DNA of 37,474 nt from Arthrobacter sp. AK04 (GCF_021129155.1 NZ_JAJOMC010000048.1:1-37474); one strand, 5' to 3'. Positions 1 to 8,527 are shown, counted from the stretch's first letter. The notes: generated from the letters alone by a model not told the origin. Numbers and translations are program-made.

Positions 1-138
<138 letters not shown>

Positions 139-159
139 TCGCGCTTTAACCTGCGCTTG

Positions 160-582
160 TTACTTCGCCTCGATGGCAGCTTTGGCCAAGGGATCGGAAT
201 CGTTGAGGAACTTCTCGATCCGCTCCGGTTCCTCCGCCTCGCCAATGGCGGCGGAAGCCCGGCCCAGCGAGTACAGGGCCCGCAGGAACCCCCGGTTGGG
301 CTCGTGCTCCCAGGGGATGGGCCCCACGCCGCGCCAGCCGTTGCGGCGTAGCGAGTCCAGCCCCCGGTGGTAGCCCACCCGGGAGTAGGCGTAGGAATCG
401 ATGGTGCGGCCCTCAGCCCAGGCCTCCTCGGCCAGCACGGCCCACAACAGTGAGGACGTGGGGTGCTTCTCCACCAAGTCCAGGGCTTCCTGGCCCGCCT
501 CCAGCTGCTGGTAGACCTCGGTCTCGGCAGGCAGGAGCGTGGGCTCCGGGCCCATCAGGTTCCGGCGGAACTCGTCCGACAT
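160..582 (-). CDS. DUF3151 family protein
   Basis: This 140-residue soluble protein has no signal peptide or membrane segment. I recognise it as the actinobacterial DUF3151 family by its N-terminal half (a Gly-Pro-Glu-Pro-Thr-Leu-Leu-Pro stretch near residue 11) and by its Trp/Tyr/Arg-rich centre with a Trp-Arg-Gly-Val-Gly-Pro-Ile-Pro-Trp motif near residues 83-91. The molecular function is unknown. The ATG directly follows the TAG stop of the aldolase gene with no spacer, so the two are almost certainly co-transcribed and translationally coupled. That arrangement suggests, but does not prove, a role linked to glycolysis. The gene is complete, ending in TAA shortly after the suspicious poly-C stretch. 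Confidence 0.88.
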   Translation of the reverse strand: MSDEFRRNLMGPEPTLLPAETEVYQQLEAGQEALDLVEKHPTSSLLWAVLAEEAWAEGRTIDSYAYSRVGYHRGLDSLRRNGWRGVGPIPWEHEPNRGFLRALYSLGRASAAIGEAEEPERIEKFLNDSDPLAKAAIEAK

Positions 583-1602
<1,020 letters not shown>

Positions 1603-1686
1603 GCTGACTCCTATGCTGAGGTTCGTCTGTGGGCTGGTAACCCTGGAGTACCGCTTACGGCTAGCACCATCCTAGTCATTTCCGGG

Positions 1687-1717
1687 CCGGGCGTGTTCTG
1701 GGTTACGCCCCGCCCGG
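1687..1717 (-). terminator. Possible GC-rich terminator after the RNA methyltransferase gene
   Basis: CCGGGCG at 1687-1693 can pair with CGCCCGG at 1711-1717, leaving a 17-nt loop. An alternative six-pair hairpin (GGGCGT with ACGCCC) nests within the same stretch. It lies downstream of the minus-strand methyltransferase stop and upstream of the aldolase gene. There is no T-run, so this is only a weak candidate for an actinobacterial hairpin terminator. Confidence 0.3.
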
Positions 1718-1751
1718 ACCCAACCTTGGCGGGCATGCGCCCAGATTCCTG

Positions 1752-2426
1752 CTAGACGTGCTGGTTGAACACGTGCCGGCGCACCCAGGCGTGCATGGCG
1801 ATGGCGGCGGCGGAGGCGGCGTTGATGGACCGGGTGGAGCCGAACTGTTCGATGGACAGTGTGGCCACTGCGGCGTCGTGGACCTCCGGCGTCAGCCCGG
1901 GTCCTTCCTGCCCGAACACCAGGACGCAGTCCCGGGGAAGCTCGTAGGTTTCCAGCGGAACCGAATCGGGAAAGATATCGATCCCGATGATCGCCAGCCC
2001 CTCCCCCTGTGCCCAAGCGACGAAGTCCTCAACCGTGGGGTGGTGGCGGACGTGCTGGTAGCGGTCGGTGACCATGGCGCCCCGCCGGTTCCACCGGCGT
2101 CGTCCGATGATGTGCACTTCCTTGGCGAGGAACGCGTTGGCGGTCCGCACCACCGTGCCGATGTTCAGGTCGTGCTGCCAGTTTTCGATGGCGACATGGA
2201 AGTTGTGGCGCCGCGAATCGAGTTCCGCCACGATCGCCTCGTGCTTCCAGTACCGGTACTTGTCCAGCACGTTGCGGCGGTCGCCGTCGGCCAGGAGGTC
2301 GGGATCCCAGTGGTCCCCTTCCGGAAGTTCACCTTCCCAGGGTCCGACGCCGACCTCCGCCGCGTGCGGGCCGGCCTCCTCAGGCTGGGGGCTGGGTTCG
2401 TCGGGGAGGCCGGGCGCTTGGTTCAC
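1752..2426 (-). CDS. TrmH/SpoU-family RNA 2'-O-methyltransferase
   Basis: This is a SPOUT-fold methyltransferase predicted to transfer a methyl group from S-adenosylmethionine to a ribose 2'-OH of tRNA or rRNA. In its 224 residues, motif 1 is Asn-Ile-Gly-Thr-Val-Val-Arg-Thr-Ala-Asn at 88-97. Motif 2 is the Phe-Gly-Gln-Glu-Gly-Pro-Gly-Leu block near 170. Motif 3 is the Ser-Ile-Asn-Ala-Ala-Ser-Ala-Ala-Ala-Ile-Ala stretch near 200, which forms the cofactor-binding knot. The first ~55 residues are an acidic, Pro-rich extension. The start is GTG, and a TAGTGT -10 box ends 6 nt before it, so the transcript is probably leaderless. The exact RNA target cannot be read from the sequence. Confidence 0.93.
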   Translation of the reverse strand: MNQAPGLPDEPSPQPEEAGPHAAEVGVGPWEGELPEGDHWDPDLLADGDRRNVLDKYRYWKHEAIVAELDSRRHNFHVAIENWQHDLNIGTVVRTANAFLAKEVHIIGRRRWNRRGAMVTDRYQHVRHHPTVEDFVAWAQGEGLAIIGIDIFPDSVPLETYELPRDCVLVFGQEGPGLTPEVHDAAVATLSIEQFGSTRSINAASAAAIAMHAWVRRHVFNQHV

Positions 2427-2432
2427 CCCTCA

Positions 2433-2442
2433 ACACTAGACT
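2433..2442. promoter_or_regulatory. Overlapping divergent -10 boxes (methyltransferase / HAD phosphatase)
   Basis: The ten bases ACACTAGACT carry two -10 hexamers that share the central TA. TAGTGT reads on the minus strand (2438-2433) and ends 6 nt before the methyltransferase GTG. TAGACT reads on the plus strand (2437-2442) and would start transcription near 2449, about 30 nt before the HAD gene. No good -35 was seen for either. Such symmetric -10 elements are known to fire in both directions. Confidence 0.5.
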
Positions 2443-2478
2443 GGACCACTGGAGCATTCATCACCGGTGGAGGTAGAC

Positions 2479-3309
2479 GTGGCAGAAGCAGACCAGGTAG
2501 CAGGAAACCCGGCGGTATACCGCAGCGGCCAGGAGATCGAGTGCTGGCTTACGGACATGGACGGTGTCCTGGTCCACGAGAACCAGGCAGTCCCCGGCGC
2601 CGCCGAGCTCATCCAGCGCTGGGTGGACACGTCCAAGCGCTTCCTGGTGCTCACCAACAACTCCATCTTCACCCCGCGGGACCTCGCTGCCCGGCTGCGC
2701 GCTTCCGGGCTGGAGGTCCCGGAAGAAAACATCTGGACCTCGGCCCTGGCCACCGCCCAGTTCCTGAAGAACCAGGTGGAAGGTTCCGGGTCCGGGAACC
2801 GTGCGTACACCATCGGTGAGGCGGGACTTACGACGGCGCTCCACGAGGCAGGCTTCATCCTCACCGACCAGGATCCGGACTTCGTGGTGCTCGGCGAAAC
2901 CCGCACCTATTCCTTCGAAGCGATCACCATGGCCATCCGCCTCATCCTGGCGGGCGCCCGGTTCATCGCCACCAACCCGGACGCCACCGGGCCGTCCAAG
3001 GACGGCCCCATGCCGGCCACCGGGGCCATCGCCGCGCTCATTAGCAAGGCCACCGGACGCGAGCCTTACATTGTGGGAAAGCCCAACCCAATGATGTTCC
3101 GCTCGGCCATGAACCAGATTGACGCCCATTCCGAAACCACGGCGATGATCGGGGACCGGATGGACACGGACATCATCGCGGGCATGGAAGCCGGCCTGCA
3201 CACTGTCCTGGTCCTGACCGGCATCACCCAGCGCGAGCAGATCGCCTCCTACCCGTTCCGGCCCAACCAGGTCCTGAACTCCGTGGCCGACCTGAAGAAC
3301 CAGATCTAG
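2479..3309 (+). CDS. HAD-IIA family hydrolase (NagD-like phosphatase)
   Basis: This is a predicted cytosolic sugar- or nucleotide-phosphate phosphatase of the HAD superfamily, subclass IIA. The nucleophile motif Asp26-x-Asp28-Gly-Val-Leu is near the N-terminus, and Leu-Thr-Asn-Asn-Ser (motif II) follows at about residue 57. The Gly-Lys-Pro-Asn-Pro motif and the Gly-Asp-Arg-Met-Asp-Thr-Asp metal-binding motif lie in the last third. The length of 276 residues is normal. I chose the GTG at 2479 because GGAGG at 2469-2473 sits 5 nt upstream; an in-frame GTG at 2467 lacks such a site. The substrate is unknown; NagD itself acts on nucleotides and 4-nitrophenyl phosphate. Confidence 0.93.
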   Translation: MAEADQVAGNPAVYRSGQEIECWLTDMDGVLVHENQAVPGAAELIQRWVDTSKRFLVLTNNSIFTPRDLAARLRASGLEVPEENIWTSALATAQFLKNQVEGSGSGNRAYTIGEAGLTTALHEAGFILTDQDPDFVVLGETRTYSFEAITMAIRLILAGARFIATNPDATGPSKDGPMPATGAIAALISKATGREPYIVGKPNPMMFRSAMNQIDAHSETTAMIGDRMDTDIIAGMEAGLHTVLVLTGITQREQIASYPFRPNQVLNSVADLKNQI

Positions 3310-3317
3310 CAGGACCC

Positions 3318-4358
3318 TTAGAAAACCGTTACCCGGGATCCGCCGCGCGGAAGCGGGAAGTGCTCGTCCAGCAGCTGTTCGAGGACCGGCCGGTACACGT
3401 TGGGGTTCCATCCGGGACTGGCGTGGGCCGGCCTGGCGCCTTCGGTGTGGAGGCTGCTCGAGACCATATTGGCCTTGAACGCCACGGCCCACGCCTCCAC
3501 CGCCGTCTGGTACCGGACGGTGCGGTCCCGGGGGTTGCCGATGTAGGCCATTTTGGCACCCCCCAGCTTCCCGGCAAACCTGCTGCCGTCGAAGTAGTAG
3601 ATATAGGCAGATTCGGACTGGATCAGCAGGCTTGAGGGGGCAATCGGGGAAAGCTGCTCGAGCGTCTGGTCCAGGATCTGGCGCCAGCTCCGTTCGTCCT
3701 TATGGATGACCCGCTCCCCCAGTTCGTACCCTCCGCGCAGGGTGGACGGGAACCGGAAGCCCCGCTCGTAGAGGAACACCACGCCGTCGAACCAGCTCTG
3801 GTCCAGGACATCGTGCTTGCTGTAGGGGCTTGAGTCCAGCACGATGAACTGGACCTCCACACCGTGGATTTCCAGGAGCCGCGCAGCAACCTGGGTGGCC
3901 ACCATGCCGCCGAAACTGTGGCCGTAGAAGAACAACTTGGTGAGTTTCTCGGCCCTGACGTATTCGATGACGGCAATAACGATGTCGTCAATGTCCAGGC
4001 CCTGGTTGGAGTACCCCACGGCAGCCAGCCGCGCCCGCTTGTTGAGGGCCCCCCGGAGGGAGTTGAGGATCCACTGCGCTTCCTCCCAGCTGGTCTTGTA
4101 TCCGGGGAACAGGAACCAGCTGGCATCCGGGTAGTAGGCATCGGCGAAATCGTCGGCAACGGGGAGGACCCGGTCCGTGCGGCGCTGGGCCTGCACCTGC
4201 CGGGTCAGCAGCATGTCCGCCGCGAGCAGGCCGGCGGCACCGGTCCCCGCCAGGAATCCCCGCCGCGAGAACTGTTTGAGGGCAGCACCTTCTGCCAGCA
4301 GCCGGGCCCCCGGGACTCCGGGCCGGCCCTGTGGACTTACCTCCCCCTCATACGGCAC
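3318..4358 (-). CDS. Tat-exported alpha/beta hydrolase
   Basis: The 346-residue protein starts with about 30 variable residues, then a twin-arginine signal: Ser-Arg-Arg-Gly-Phe-Leu at 31-36 followed by a hydrophobic Ala/Gly/Leu stretch to about residue 52. The body is an alpha/beta hydrolase with the nucleophile elbow Gly-His-Ser-Phe-Gly at 146-150 (Ser148). Export of a folded enzyme across the membrane is therefore predicted. The substrate (ester, lipid or thioester) cannot be told from sequence; a PGAP1-like or thioesterase-like fold is possible. It is convergent with the HAD gene 8 nt away and lies downstream of the STAS-like gene on the same strand. The true start could be internal, just before the twin arginines. 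Confidence 0.82.
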   Translation of the reverse strand: MPYEGEVSPQGRPGVPGARLLAEGAALKQFSRRGFLAGTGAAGLLAADMLLTRQVQAQRRTDRVLPVADDFADAYYPDASWFLFPGYKTSWEEAQWILNSLRGALNKRARLAAVGYSNQGLDIDDIVIAVIEYVRAEKLTKLFFYGHSFGGMVATQVAARLLEIHGVEVQFIVLDSSPYSKHDVLDQSWFDGVVFLYERGFRFPSTLRGGYELGERVIHKDERSWRQILDQTLEQLSPIAPSSLLIQSESAYIYYFDGSRFAGKLGGAKMAYIGNPRDRTVRYQTAVEAWAVAFKANMVSSSLHTEGARPAHASPGWNPNVYRPVLEQLLDEHFPLPRGGSRVTVF

Positions 4359-4442
4359 GGCTCTACCGTAGGCACACCCGCCGACGCCGCCGCAAGAATC
4401 CCGGTGTAACCATTGGGTGACGCCGGGACCAGCAGGGCCCTC

Positions 4443-5063
4443 TCAACTGGCGGCCTGATCCTCCGAGGCGGGAAGGGGCGCTGCCTGCTGCCGGCGCCTC
4501 CGGAACTCCAGTCCAATGTCGTTGTACCGTCCCAGCAGGTCCGGGCCGGCGAAGGTACTGGGGGTGTCCAGCAGGCCGAAAATCCAGTCGCTTGCAGTCA
4601 GCAGTTCCGCATCCGAGTATTCCTCCAGCGGACGGCCGCACAACTCTTCCAGGCGTCCGGTCGGAACCAGCGGGTAGCCATCGGCAAAGTCTTCTCCGTC
4701 CTCCGTCAGGTCGGTGAGGACGTCGATGAGTGCCAGCGGCGGCTGGGCCGGATCCGGCTTGGCGGCCCATCCATCGGCGCTTGGGGAAAAGGCCAATGAA
4801 ACGCCGTTGCCATAGATTCCTGGCAGCGTATCGCTGTCGATGGCGTTGAGGTCGCTCCGGAGGCCGGCAAGGGCAGAAGACTCCACCTTCCCAGCACCGG
4901 AGAGGTCAACACGGATGTGGGAGCGGATGCCCATCCGCCGGACGCGCCGGACGATGTGCACGAGTTCAGGGCGGGAGCTTTGGTTTAAGGTGCCCCTGAT
5001 ATCAACGCGGACGACGTCGGCGGGGACATCAAGGTTAACGAATGCATTTAAGGCGCGGTCCAT
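4443..5063 (-). CDS. STAS-like domain protein, function unknown
   Basis: The first ~95 of 206 residues look like a STAS / anti-sigma-antagonist fold: a strand ending in Asp-Ile-Arg-Gly-Thr-Leu, a helix, then His-Ile-Arg-Val-Asp-Leu-Ser-Gly-Ala-Gly and Glu-Ser-Ser-Ala-Leu-Ala-Gly-Leu, where phosphorylatable Ser occurs in true antagonists. The C-terminal half is an acidic helical region with no family I recognise. There is no signal or membrane segment. GGAG lies 5 nt before the ATG. The gene follows the GAF-ANTAR regulator on the same strand after 111 nt, which suggests a shared stress or signalling role. The STAS assignment is by pattern only. Confidence 0.65.
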   Translation of the reverse strand: MDRALNAFVNLDVPADVVRVDIRGTLNQSSRPELVHIVRRVRRMGIRSHIRVDLSGAGKVESSALAGLRSDLNAIDSDTLPGIYGNGVSLAFSPSADGWAAKPDPAQPPLALIDVLTDLTEDGEDFADGYPLVPTGRLEELCGRPLEEYSDAELLTASDWIFGLLDTPSTFAGPDLLGRYNDIGLEFRRRRQQAAPLPASEDQAAS

Positions 5064-5174
5064 AGGTACTCCAAAAGAGGGTGTCTATGGCCGACGGCTC
5101 AACCTCCGTAAGCGTAACCCCCCACGGAAGCCGGGCACAACCCGCCAGTAACAACGAGGTGTGCCGGTTGCCGG

Positions 5175-5942
5175 TTAGGCGCTTTGGTCAGCCTGCCGCT
5201 TTCCGGGCTCCTGGAAGTGGGTGCGGCTCCCGGTGCCTCCCACCGAGTCCACCAGGGACTTGGCGATGTCCCTGAGCTTGGTGTTGGTGTTGCTTGAGGC
5301 CTCGGTGAGGATGGCAACTGCCGCCTCCTGGCTGCACCTGTTCTGGGCCATCACGATGCCTATGGCGAGGTCGATGATGGTCCGGGACTCCAGGGTGGCG
5401 CGGAGGTTGGCGGCGCTGTCGGTGTGGAGCGAGAAGCGTACCGCCAGGCGGAGCGCCTGTGAGATCTCGCGGGTGAATTCACGGGCACGGGCAACGGCAC
5501 GCTCATCGAATTTGTGCGGAGCGTCGGAGTACAGGTTGAGCGCCGCCTTTGCCTCCCCCTGGAGGTTGAAGGGCAGGGACAGTACCGAGCGCAGCCCGTG
5601 GGAGGCCACGGCTGCAGCGTAGTCAGGGCCCCAGCGGTTCTCGTCAAACAGGTCCGGAACGTTGACTTCGCGTTCCTCCTTGGCCGCTGTGAGGCAAGGT
5701 CCTTGCGAAAGGGAGTACTGGATCTCGTCCACTTCCCGGGCCGAATCGCTGCTCCAGCCGATGGTGGCGGCCTTGCGGTCGCGGAGCAGGGTGATGCCGC
5801 ACAGGGCGTCGTCGCCGTCGCCGGCCATCTGGTGCGCGGAAAAACGTGCCAGTTCGTTAAGGAAGTCCTCGAAGTCGGCACTTTCCAAAATGAGGTTCTG
5901 GACCTGGTCGGTTGTGCTCAGGGGTTGTTCAGGGGGGAGCAT
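5175..5942 (-). CDS. GAF-ANTAR regulatory protein (predicted RNA-binding antiterminator)
   Basis: The 255-residue protein has a GAF sensor domain (about 25-165, with Ser-Gln-Gly-Pro-Cys-Leu at 79-84) and a C-terminal ANTAR domain (about 178-233, with Ile-Ile-Asp-Leu-Ala-Ile-Gly-Ile-Val-Met-Ala-Gln and a later Ala-Ser-Ser-Asn-Thr-Asn). ANTAR domains bind paired RNA hairpins and prevent transcription termination. The open frame extends to 6119, but that start would run into pyrE. The ATG at 5942 has GGAGAA about 8 nt upstream and a TATCAT -10 box at 5986-5981 (minus strand), so I use it. The signal sensed is unknown; Cys83 in the GAF domain is a possible redox or ligand site. Confidence 0.9.
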   Translation of the reverse strand: MLPPEQPLSTTDQVQNLILESADFEDFLNELARFSAHQMAGDGDDALCGITLLRDRKAATIGWSSDSAREVDEIQYSLSQGPCLTAAKEEREVNVPDLFDENRWGPDYAAAVASHGLRSVLSLPFNLQGEAKAALNLYSDAPHKFDERAVARAREFTREISQALRLAVRFSLHTDSAANLRATLESRTIIDLAIGIVMAQNRCSQEAAVAILTEASSNTNTKLRDIAKSLVDSVGGTGSRTHFQEPGKRQADQSA

Positions 5943-5980
5943 GGTGCACGTTCTCCGTACGGGAAAAGGGGTTATCGCAC

Positions 5981-5986
5981 ATGATA
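5981..5986 (-). promoter_or_regulatory. Candidate -10 box of the GAF-ANTAR gene
   Basis: On the minus strand this reads TATCAT, one base from consensus, and predicts a start near 5974 and a ~32-nt leader with a ribosome site. A TTGGAC hexamer 18 nt upstream is a poor -35. The box is part of a loose inverted repeat (TATC-N6-GATA). Confidence 0.4.
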
Positions 5987-6003
5987 GAACAGCCCCGCGT
6001 TGC

Positions 6004-6044
6004 GGTCCAACAGGCCGGCTGCGGGGCAGCCGGCCCGTTGGACC
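6004..6044 (-). terminator. Very stable hairpin after pyrE
   Basis: The arm 6004-6022 pairs with 6026-6044: eight pairs, one A-C mismatch, then ten pairs, with a three-base GGG loop. It begins 26 nt past the pyrE stop and is not followed by a clear T-run, as is common for actinobacterial terminators. It also separates pyrE from the GAF-ANTAR promoter. Confidence 0.65.
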
Positions 6045-6069
6045 TGGGTGCCGTGGCGGCAAAAGCGGC

Positions 6070-6654
6070 TCAGGACAGGCCGAGCTCGTCCTTGCCGAAC
6101 GCGAACAGGTAGGGCACACCGGTTTCTGCTTCGATTTTTTCCTTTGCTCCGGTGTCGCGGTCCACGATGACGGCTACCGCCACCACGTTGCCTCCGGCTT
6201 TCCGCACGCCTTCCACGGCCGTCAGCGCCGAGCCTCCGGTGGTGGATGTGTCCTCCAGGACCAGGACGTTGCGGCCTTCCACGGACGGGCCCTCCACTTG
6301 GCGGCCCATGCCGTAGGACTTCTGGGCCTTGCGGACCACAAACGCATCGACGGTCCGCCCGGCATCCACGGCGGCGTGCATTACCGCGGTACCTACAGGG
6401 TCAGCACCCATGGTGAGCCCGCCGGCGCACTCAAAGTCGATGCCGGCGTCGTCCGCCAGGGCCAGCATCACCTGGCCCACCAGCTTTGAAGCCTCGTGGT
6501 GCAGCGTGATCCGGCGGAGGTCGATGTAGTAGTCAGCCTCGGCTCCGCTGGAGAGGATTACCTTGCCGCGGACCACGGCGAGTTCCTTGATCAGTTCCAG
6601 CAGTCGGGCGCGGGCGGCTGCAGTATCCACTGCAGTGTCACTGGGGGAAGTCAT
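6070..6654 (-). CDS. pyrE: Orotate phosphoribosyltransferase
   Basis: The enzyme joins orotate to 5-phosphoribosyl-1-pyrophosphate to make orotidine 5'-monophosphate, the fifth step of pyrimidine synthesis. Its 194 residues include the phosphoribosyltransferase signature Val-Leu-Val-Leu-Glu-Asp-Thr-Ser-Thr-Thr-Gly-Gly-Ser at 130-142. The substrate-binding Asp-Tyr-Tyr-Ile-Asp-Leu-Arg-Arg motif is at 41-48, and the Arg-Lys...Lys region lies near 108-112. The gene stands alone rather than in a pyr operon and is divergent from nadE. A TAAACT -10 box ends 7 nt before the ATG, so the messenger is probably leaderless; no ribosome site is seen. Confidence 0.96.
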   Translation of the reverse strand: MTSPSDTAVDTAAARARLLELIKELAVVRGKVILSSGAEADYYIDLRRITLHHEASKLVGQVMLALADDAGIDFECAGGLTMGADPVGTAVMHAAVDAGRTVDAFVVRKAQKSYGMGRQVEGPSVEGRNVLVLEDTSTTGGSALTAVEGVRKAGGNVVAVAVIVDRDTGAKEKIEAETGVPYLFAFGKDELGLS

Positions 6655-6661
6655 GGTTTCC

Positions 6662-6667
6662 AGTTTA
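6662..6667 (-). promoter_or_regulatory. -10 box of pyrE (leaderless layout)
   Basis: On the minus strand this is TAAACT, with 7 nt between it and the pyrE ATG. Initiation 7 nt past the box would fall on the ATG itself. No convincing -35 is present. Confidence 0.5.
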
Positions 6668-6691
6668 GTGCGGGCGGGCCGGTGTGGATGC

Positions 6692-6721
6692 TTGAGGCCT
6701 GTCGCTGCAGCTGGCTAGTCT
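6692..6721 (+). promoter_or_regulatory. nadE promoter (leaderless layout)
   Basis: TTGAGG at 6692-6697, an 18-nt spacer and TAGTCT at 6716-6721 form a fair housekeeping promoter. Seven bases separate it from the ATG at 6729, so transcription should start at or beside the start codon. It lies back to back with the pyrE promoter. Confidence 0.55.
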
Positions 6722-6728
6722 GGACCTC

Positions 6729-7583
6729 ATGCGCGAACTCCAGGCAAAGATCATTGAAGAAATGGGCGTTCAGCCCCGGATCGACCCCGCCGGGGAGGTG
6801 CGCAAGCGCGTCACATTCCTGAAGGACTACCTCAAGGCCACCCATACCAAGGGCTTCGTCCTGGGCATTTCGGGAGGCCTCGACTCGTCCCTCGCCGGAA
6901 AGCTGGCCCAGCTGGCTGTCGAGGAGCTTGAGGCCGAAGGAGTGGAAGCCAATTTCGTGGCGGTGCGCTTGCCCTACGGCGTCCAGCATGACGAGGAAGA
7001 CGCCCAGGCAGCCCTCGACTTCATCAAGCCCAAGACGGAGTGGACCTTCAACATCTCCGCCGCGGTGGACGGTTTCGAGGATGAGTTCGAGAAGACCGTG
7101 GGCACGGAAATCTCCGATTTCCACAAAGGCAACACCAAGGCACGGACCCGCATGATCGCCCAGTATGCGTTGGCGGGAGAACACAACTACCTGGTTATCG
7201 GCACGGATCATGGCGCAGAGTCCGTGACGGGCTTCTTCACAAAGTACGGCGACGGCGGCGCGGACATCCTTCCGCTGTTCGGCCTGAACAAGCGGCAGAA
7301 CCGTGCGCTGCTGGCCGAACTGGGAGCCCCCGCCCGCGTGTGGGAGAAGGTGCCCACGGCGGACCTCCTGGACGACAGGCCGGGACGCACCGATGAGGAT
7401 GAGCTGGGCCTGAGCTACGACCAGATCGACGATTACCTCGAAGGCCGGGACGTGCCTGAATCCGTGGCTGCGTCCATCGAGGAGAAATACCTGCGGACAC
7501 GCCACAAGCGCACCGTCCCCGTCAGCATTTTCGACACCTGGTGGAAGCACGAAGGACCGGAGGAACCGCGGACCGGGCTGTAG
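6729..7583 (+). CDS. nadE: Ammonia-dependent NAD+ synthetase
   Basis: NadE amidates nicotinic acid adenine dinucleotide to NAD+ using ammonia and ATP, the last step of NAD synthesis. The 284 residues match the short ammonia-dependent form; no glutaminase domain is present. The PP-loop ATP-binding motif Ser-Gly-Gly-Leu-Asp-Ser-Ser is at 48-54. The family motif Gly-Thr-Asp-His-Gly-Ala-Glu follows near 158, and Phe-Gly-Leu-Asn-Lys-Arg-Gln near 180. The C-terminal His-Lys-Arg motif is also visible. There is no good ribosome site; the promoter position suggests a leaderless transcript. A long hairpin lies between it and the convergent IclR gene. Confidence 0.97.
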   Translation: MRELQAKIIEEMGVQPRIDPAGEVRKRVTFLKDYLKATHTKGFVLGISGGLDSSLAGKLAQLAVEELEAEGVEANFVAVRLPYGVQHDEEDAQAALDFIKPKTEWTFNISAAVDGFEDEFEKTVGTEISDFHKGNTKARTRMIAQYALAGEHNYLVIGTDHGAESVTGFFTKYGDGGADILPLFGLNKRQNRALLAELGAPARVWEKVPTADLLDDRPGRTDEDELGLSYDQIDDYLEGRDVPESVAASIEEKYLRTRHKRTVPVSIFDTWWKHEGPEEPRTGL

Positions 7584-7623
7584 GAACCAGTTGATGCACC
7601 GCTGACCCCACGTCCAGGGAGGT

Positions 7624-7663
7624 ACGACGGCGCGCCGCACCGGGAAGGTGGGCGCGCCGTCGT
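7624..7663. terminator. Bidirectional terminator hairpin between nadE and the IclR gene
   Basis: A perfect 13-bp inverted repeat (7624-7636 with 7651-7663, arm ACGACGGCGCGCC) flanks a 14-nt loop between two convergent genes. The plus strand continues with GCTTTCC, a weak T-run. It can serve both genes. Confidence 0.75.
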
Positions 7664-7688
7664 GCTTTCCCGGCACAGGCGGGGAGGC

Positions 7689-8483
7689 TCAGCGGGGCCG
7701 CGCCCCCTTTCCTTCCCCGCCCAGCTGCTGGGTGATGCGGTGGGCCTCGGCCATCAGGAGGCCGCCCAGTTCCTCCTGCCGTTCGGGCTTGAAGCGCGGC
7801 TCGATGCCGGTCAGGGAAAGCGCCCAGGCGGGCCTGCCGGCGGCATCGAACACCGCCGCGCCCATCCCCCAGCTCCCTTCCAGGACGAGGCCAGGATTCA
7901 CTGAGTAGCCGGACAACCGGGTTTGGGCGAGGTTGGCCCGGACCAGCTCCCTGGTGTGTGACGCAGCGAAAGCCCCCGCGTGCCCTGCCCAGTTCCCAAG
8001 CAGCTCTTCCTGCTCTGCCTCCGGCAGGAAGGCCAGGATCGCGGTGCCCGCCGAGGCGACACCCAGCGGGAACCGCACCCCCTCGTGCAGGACAAAGGAC
8101 CGGACCGGGAAGCTGCCCTCCTCTCGCAGCAGGCACACGGTTTCGGACCCACGGCGGATGGAAAAGAAGGCACTCTCGCCGGTGGCCTCGGCAAGCCGGC
8201 GGAGGCTGGGCCGGGCGATGTCCTCAAGGGGAAACCGCGCCGATGCAACCGACCCCATCAGGAGGATCTCCGGACCCAGCACCCAGTTGCCGGAAACGGG
8301 GTCGTGGTCCAGCAGCCCCTCCGACGCCAGTGACGACAGGAGGCGGTGAACGGTTGGCCGGGTAAGGCCGGATGCCTTGACGAGGCCGGCGAGGGACATG
8401 CCCTCTGCACTCCGGCCCACAAGCCGTAACAAACCTGCTATCCGGCTCACCACTTGGGCTCCCTGTACCGGCGACGTGTTCAT
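7689..8483 (-). CDS. IclR-family transcriptional regulator
   Basis: The 264 residues comprise an N-terminal winged helix-turn-helix (about 10-70, with Leu-Thr-Arg-Pro-Thr-Val-His-Arg-Leu-Leu as recognition helix) and a C-terminal IclR effector domain (about 85-255, with a Gly-Val-Ala-Ser-Ala-Gly-Thr-Ala-Ile-Leu-Ala motif near residue 146). IclR proteins respond to small organic acids. It is divergent from the CoA-transferase/thiolase operon and is very likely its local regulator. Three related operator-like palindromes lie in the shared 176-bp region, one beside its own start, so autoregulation is likely. The effector (a beta-keto acid or a related metabolite) is inferred. Confidence 0.93.
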   Translation of the reverse strand: MNTSPVQGAQVVSRIAGLLRLVGRSAEGMSLAGLVKASGLTRPTVHRLLSSLASEGLLDHDPVSGNWVLGPEILLMGSVASARFPLEDIARPSLRRLAEATGESAFFSIRRGSETVCLLREEGSFPVRSFVLHEGVRFPLGVASAGTAILAFLPEAEQEELLGNWAGHAGAFAASHTRELVRANLAQTRLSGYSVNPGLVLEGSWGMGAAVFDAAGRPAWALSLTGIEPRFKPERQEELGGLLMAEAHRITQQLGGEGKGARPR

Positions 8484-8497
8484 ATTCTCCCTTTATG

Positions 8498-8510
8498 TCC
8501 ACATTATGGA
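8498..8510. promoter_or_regulatory. Candidate IclR operator 1
   Basis: TCCAC-ATT-ATGGA is an imperfect palindrome (one mismatched pair) about 15 nt upstream of the IclR start. It resembles the perfect copy at 8618-8630, 120 bp away centre to centre. Confidence 0.45.
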
Positions 8511-8527
8511 TAGGTCGTATCCTACCG

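Noticed and set aside
5064..5174. Riboswitch or ANTAR target RNA between the GAF-ANTAR and STAS-like genes
   Set aside because: Hairpins can be drawn, but I found neither paired six-base loops with the ANTAR pattern nor a known riboswitch core.
5943..6119. Upstream extension of the GAF-ANTAR frame
   Set aside because: It would run through the pyrE terminator hairpin and into pyrE; the ATG at 5942 has a ribosome site and promoter.
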